In this document: positions 34,192 through 35,732 of the stretch, in pieces | Layout of the letters: each line of letters opens with the position of its first letter | How positions within the stretch are numbered: the stretch's first letter is position 1 | Notes under the pieces: generated by a model | What the model saw: only the letters and a program-made list of their open reading frames with translations | The model's database searches: none | Told to the model about the DNA's origin: nothing | Translations under genes and position numbers: made by a program | Assembly: GCA_903930765.1 (NCBI GenBank) | Contig: CAIYZV010000081.1 | Location: 1 to 35,732 of the forward strand | Reading direction: 5' to 3' | Source of the DNA: an uncultured Pirellula sp. | GTDB taxonomy: Bacteria > Planctomycetota > Planctomycetia > Pirellulales > Pirellulaceae | Length of the DNA stretch: 35,732 nt

Positions 34192-35562
34192 TCAGTTCAC
34201 CGCTTTGACTTCAAACCCCTTGCGATAGGTTTTGGTGAGCATCGCGTTAGCGCTCGGCTCGTTCGAGAACTTCAATTCCTTCGCACTCCACTGAAGAATC
34301 TTTCCTGGCATGCGAGAAGCGATGTTCCCGAGTTGCACGGTTTCAGTGAGAGGACCAGCAACCTCGAAGCCATCGCTCGTCTTTTTGCCTTCGATCACAG
34401 CGTCTACCCAGTCATGCCAATGATTCGTCCCTTGGACTTCTGGTTGAGTTCGCGTCGCAAATTTATCTTTCGGATAGAGGACTGGCATTCCAACGTGCGG
34501 AAGCACCATGGTGCCACCTTCGCCGATGAACAAGGAACCTGCGCCGGGCAGTTCCACCCCCTCGGGGAGTTGGGCGAGCTCACGCGGTGGCTTGAGTCCG
34601 CCGTCGCGCCAAATGACGCGAAGCTCATTGCCGGCGGTGTATTCCGTTCCAGGAAAAGTATAAGTGATCGTCTCGGGACCAGGCCAAACCTCGTTCGTGG
34701 TTCCATCGTTCTGTGCGATGATGCTAGTAGGCGCGGTCAACTTTACAGCGCCGAAGACAGGGTCGAGGATATGGCAACCAAAATCTCCAAGAGCCCCCGA
34801 TCCAAAATCTTGCCAATCCCGCCATTTGAAGGGGTGGTAAACGTCAGGAGCGAATGGACGCTCTTGCGCAGCACCGAGCCAAAGATCCCAATTCACGTTT
34901 GCAGGTACATCCGCAGCGGCTGGTCGATCCGTTCGATTGCAGTACTGTCGGCCTTGGACCCCCACCCAGGAATGAGCTTCTTTGATCTTGCCAATCGCTC
35001 CGTCGTGAATCAAACGAACGCCGAGTCGATACTCTTTTGCGGAATGGATTTGGTTCCCCATTTGCGTCGTCAAATTCTTGCGTTCGGCAAGGAGCCGCAT
35101 CTGCCGAGCTTCCCAAACGGTATGGGTTAAAGGTTTTTGGCAGTACACATGCTTGCCCATTTCCATCGCCATCATGGCGGCTGGAGCATGCATGTGATCC
35201 GGTGTTGAGACAATAACCGCATCGACACCACTCCCGAGTTTGCTCAGCATCTCTCGATAATCCGCAAAGTGCGGTACGCCTGGGAACCCTTTGTCCGCTT
35301 GATCAAACCGATTCGAATCGATGTCACAGAACCCAACAAACTTCACCTTCTTGTGAGAGCCGACGCTCGATAGATCCGACCATCCCATCCCATTGACTCC
35401 TACCACGGCTACATGGAGCTCTTGCGCGAGCACGCTCGCTCGCACAACGGCGGGCATGGCGAAGGTGCCGACGGCCAGCGCTGATGTACTACGGATAAAG
35501 GATCGGCGAGGGACCGTGTGCGATCGAAAAACAGAAAGTTGGCTCACAGTAGGTTGGCTCAT
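34192..35562 (-). CDS. Gfo/Idh/MocA-family oxidoreductase, Tat-exported
   Basis: This 456-residue protein has a twin-arginine signal (PRRSFIR, Arg19-Arg20, followed by STSALAVGTFAMPAVVRA) and then an NAD(P)-binding Rossmann fold (LHVAVVGVNGMG, with Asp in GFCDIDSNRFDQ). The family's EKP motif appears as CQKPLTH (about 141-147), the form common in planctomycete exported members; the Lys is retained. The C-terminal alpha/beta domain includes EAHSWVGVQGRQ, GDFGCHILDP and TNHWHDWVDAVIEGKK. The family oxidises or reduces sugars, inositols or related alcohols with tightly bound NAD(P), which would explain export by the Tat path. The substrate is unknown. GAGGA lies about ten bases before the ATG at 35562. 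Upstream is a 16-bp repeat array; downstream is a RidA-family gene. Confidence 0.9.
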   Translation of the reverse strand: MSQPTVSQLSVFRSHTVPRRSFIRSTSALAVGTFAMPAVVRASVLAQELHVAVVGVNGMGWSDLSSVGSHKKVKFVGFCDIDSNRFDQADKGFPGVPHFADYREMLSKLGSGVDAVIVSTPDHMHAPAAMMAMEMGKHVYCQKPLTHTVWEARQMRLLAERKNLTTQMGNQIHSAKEYRLGVRLIHDGAIGKIKEAHSWVGVQGRQYCNRTDRPAAADVPANVNWDLWLGAAQERPFAPDVYHPFKWRDWQDFGSGALGDFGCHILDPVFGAVKLTAPTSIIAQNDGTTNEVWPGPETITYTFPGTEYTAGNELRVIWRDGGLKPPRELAQLPEGVELPGAGSLFIGEGGTMVLPHVGMPVLYPKDKFATRTQPEVQGTNHWHDWVDAVIEGKKTSDGFEVAGPLTETVQLGNIASRMPGKILQWSAKELKFSNEPSANAMLTKTYRKGFEVKAVN

Positions 35563-35645
35563 AGCGGGAGTCCTCGAAGGATATCGGAAGGAAACAAGTG
35601 GGAGAGAGAATTGAGGGATCAGGCGAGCACAGCCACTTCACTTTA

Positions 35646-35732
35646 GAATCCAAGGGTAATGGAATCCAAGGGTAATGGAATCCAAGGGTAATGGAATCCA
35701 AGGGTAATGGAATCCAAGGGTAATGGAATCCA
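35646..35732. repeat. 16-bp tandem repeat array, cut by window end
   Basis: The unit GAATCCAAGGGTAATG is repeated five full times without a mismatch from 35646 to 35725, and a sixth copy begins (GAATCCA) and leaves the window. It starts 84 bases upstream of the Gfo/Idh/MocA ATG, so it lies in the promoter or leader region. On the minus strand each unit contains TTGGATTCCATTACCC. Perfect identity means recent expansion or active maintenance. Confidence 0.97.

Noticed and set aside
1-35732. CRISPR array, toxin-antitoxin, restriction or phage defence genes
   Set aside because: No spaced repeats of CRISPR length and no nuclease, methylase or toxin pair was seen; the tandem repeats have no unique spacers.

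Overview
The window is chromosomal DNA from a member of the Planctomycetota, most likely of the Pirellulaceae/Rhodopirellula type. The evidence is the set of families present: a PSD1/DUF1549/DUF1553 'planctomycete cytochrome c' protein paired with a DUF1501 protein, a PVC-type CxxCH heme protein with HEAT-like repeats, and Tat-exported Gfo/Idh/MocA and PhoD proteins. Shine-Dalgarno sequences are weak or absent before many genes. This placement comes from gene content; no rRNA or marker phylogeny is available. I see no tRNA, rRNA, CRISPR array, prophage or intact insertion sequence.

Layout. 1-445: 3' end of a D-tagatose/D-psicose 3-epimerase-like sugar isomerase. 545-3177: an exported C25 (gingipain-like) peptidase whose stop overlaps the start of a SpoU/TrmH RNA methyltransferase. 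3178-3920: a gene graveyard holding the tail of a GGDEF protein (minus) and a frameshifted DUF1501 fragment (plus). 3921-6420 (minus): a LolCDE/MacB-type ABC transporter, permease then ATPase. 6737-10624: a very large MscS-family channel. 10780-11988: an exported PQQ-like beta-propeller protein. 12193-16894: the PSD1 + DUF1501 gene pair. 17256-18379 (minus): an envelope coiled-coil protein behind a near-consensus promoter, followed by a 58-residue membrane protein. 18793-22711: sdhC-sdhA-sdhB, closed by a hairpin terminator. 22919-25717: a D-lactate-dehydrogenase-like FAD/Fe-S protein, convergent with a PhoD phosphodiesterase/phosphatase (25744-27336, minus). 27656-31111: PVC heme protein. 31185-33620: RNase R. 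33674-35562 (minus): Gfo/Idh/MocA oxidoreductase and a RidA-family protein. 35646 to the window end: a 16-bp tandem repeat array.

How the genes fit together. Two themes recur. One is electron transfer to the quinone pool: succinate dehydrogenase, a D-2-hydroxyacid dehydrogenase with Fe-S clusters, and two heme-bearing exported proteins. The other is envelope work: lipoprotein-type ABC export, the MscS channel, the coiled-coil protein with its small membrane partner, and Tat-exported enzymes. No single large operon ties these together. The clear units are C25-SpoU, the permease-ATPase pair, PSD1-DUF1501, the coiled-coil/microprotein pair, sdhCAB, and probably Gfo-RidA.

I did not find a convincing new defence or mobile system. 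The most unusual items are the coiled-coil + 58-aa membrane protein pair, the decayed GGDEF/DUF1501 scar, the leader structure before sdhC, and three short tandem-repeat tracts at gene boundaries.
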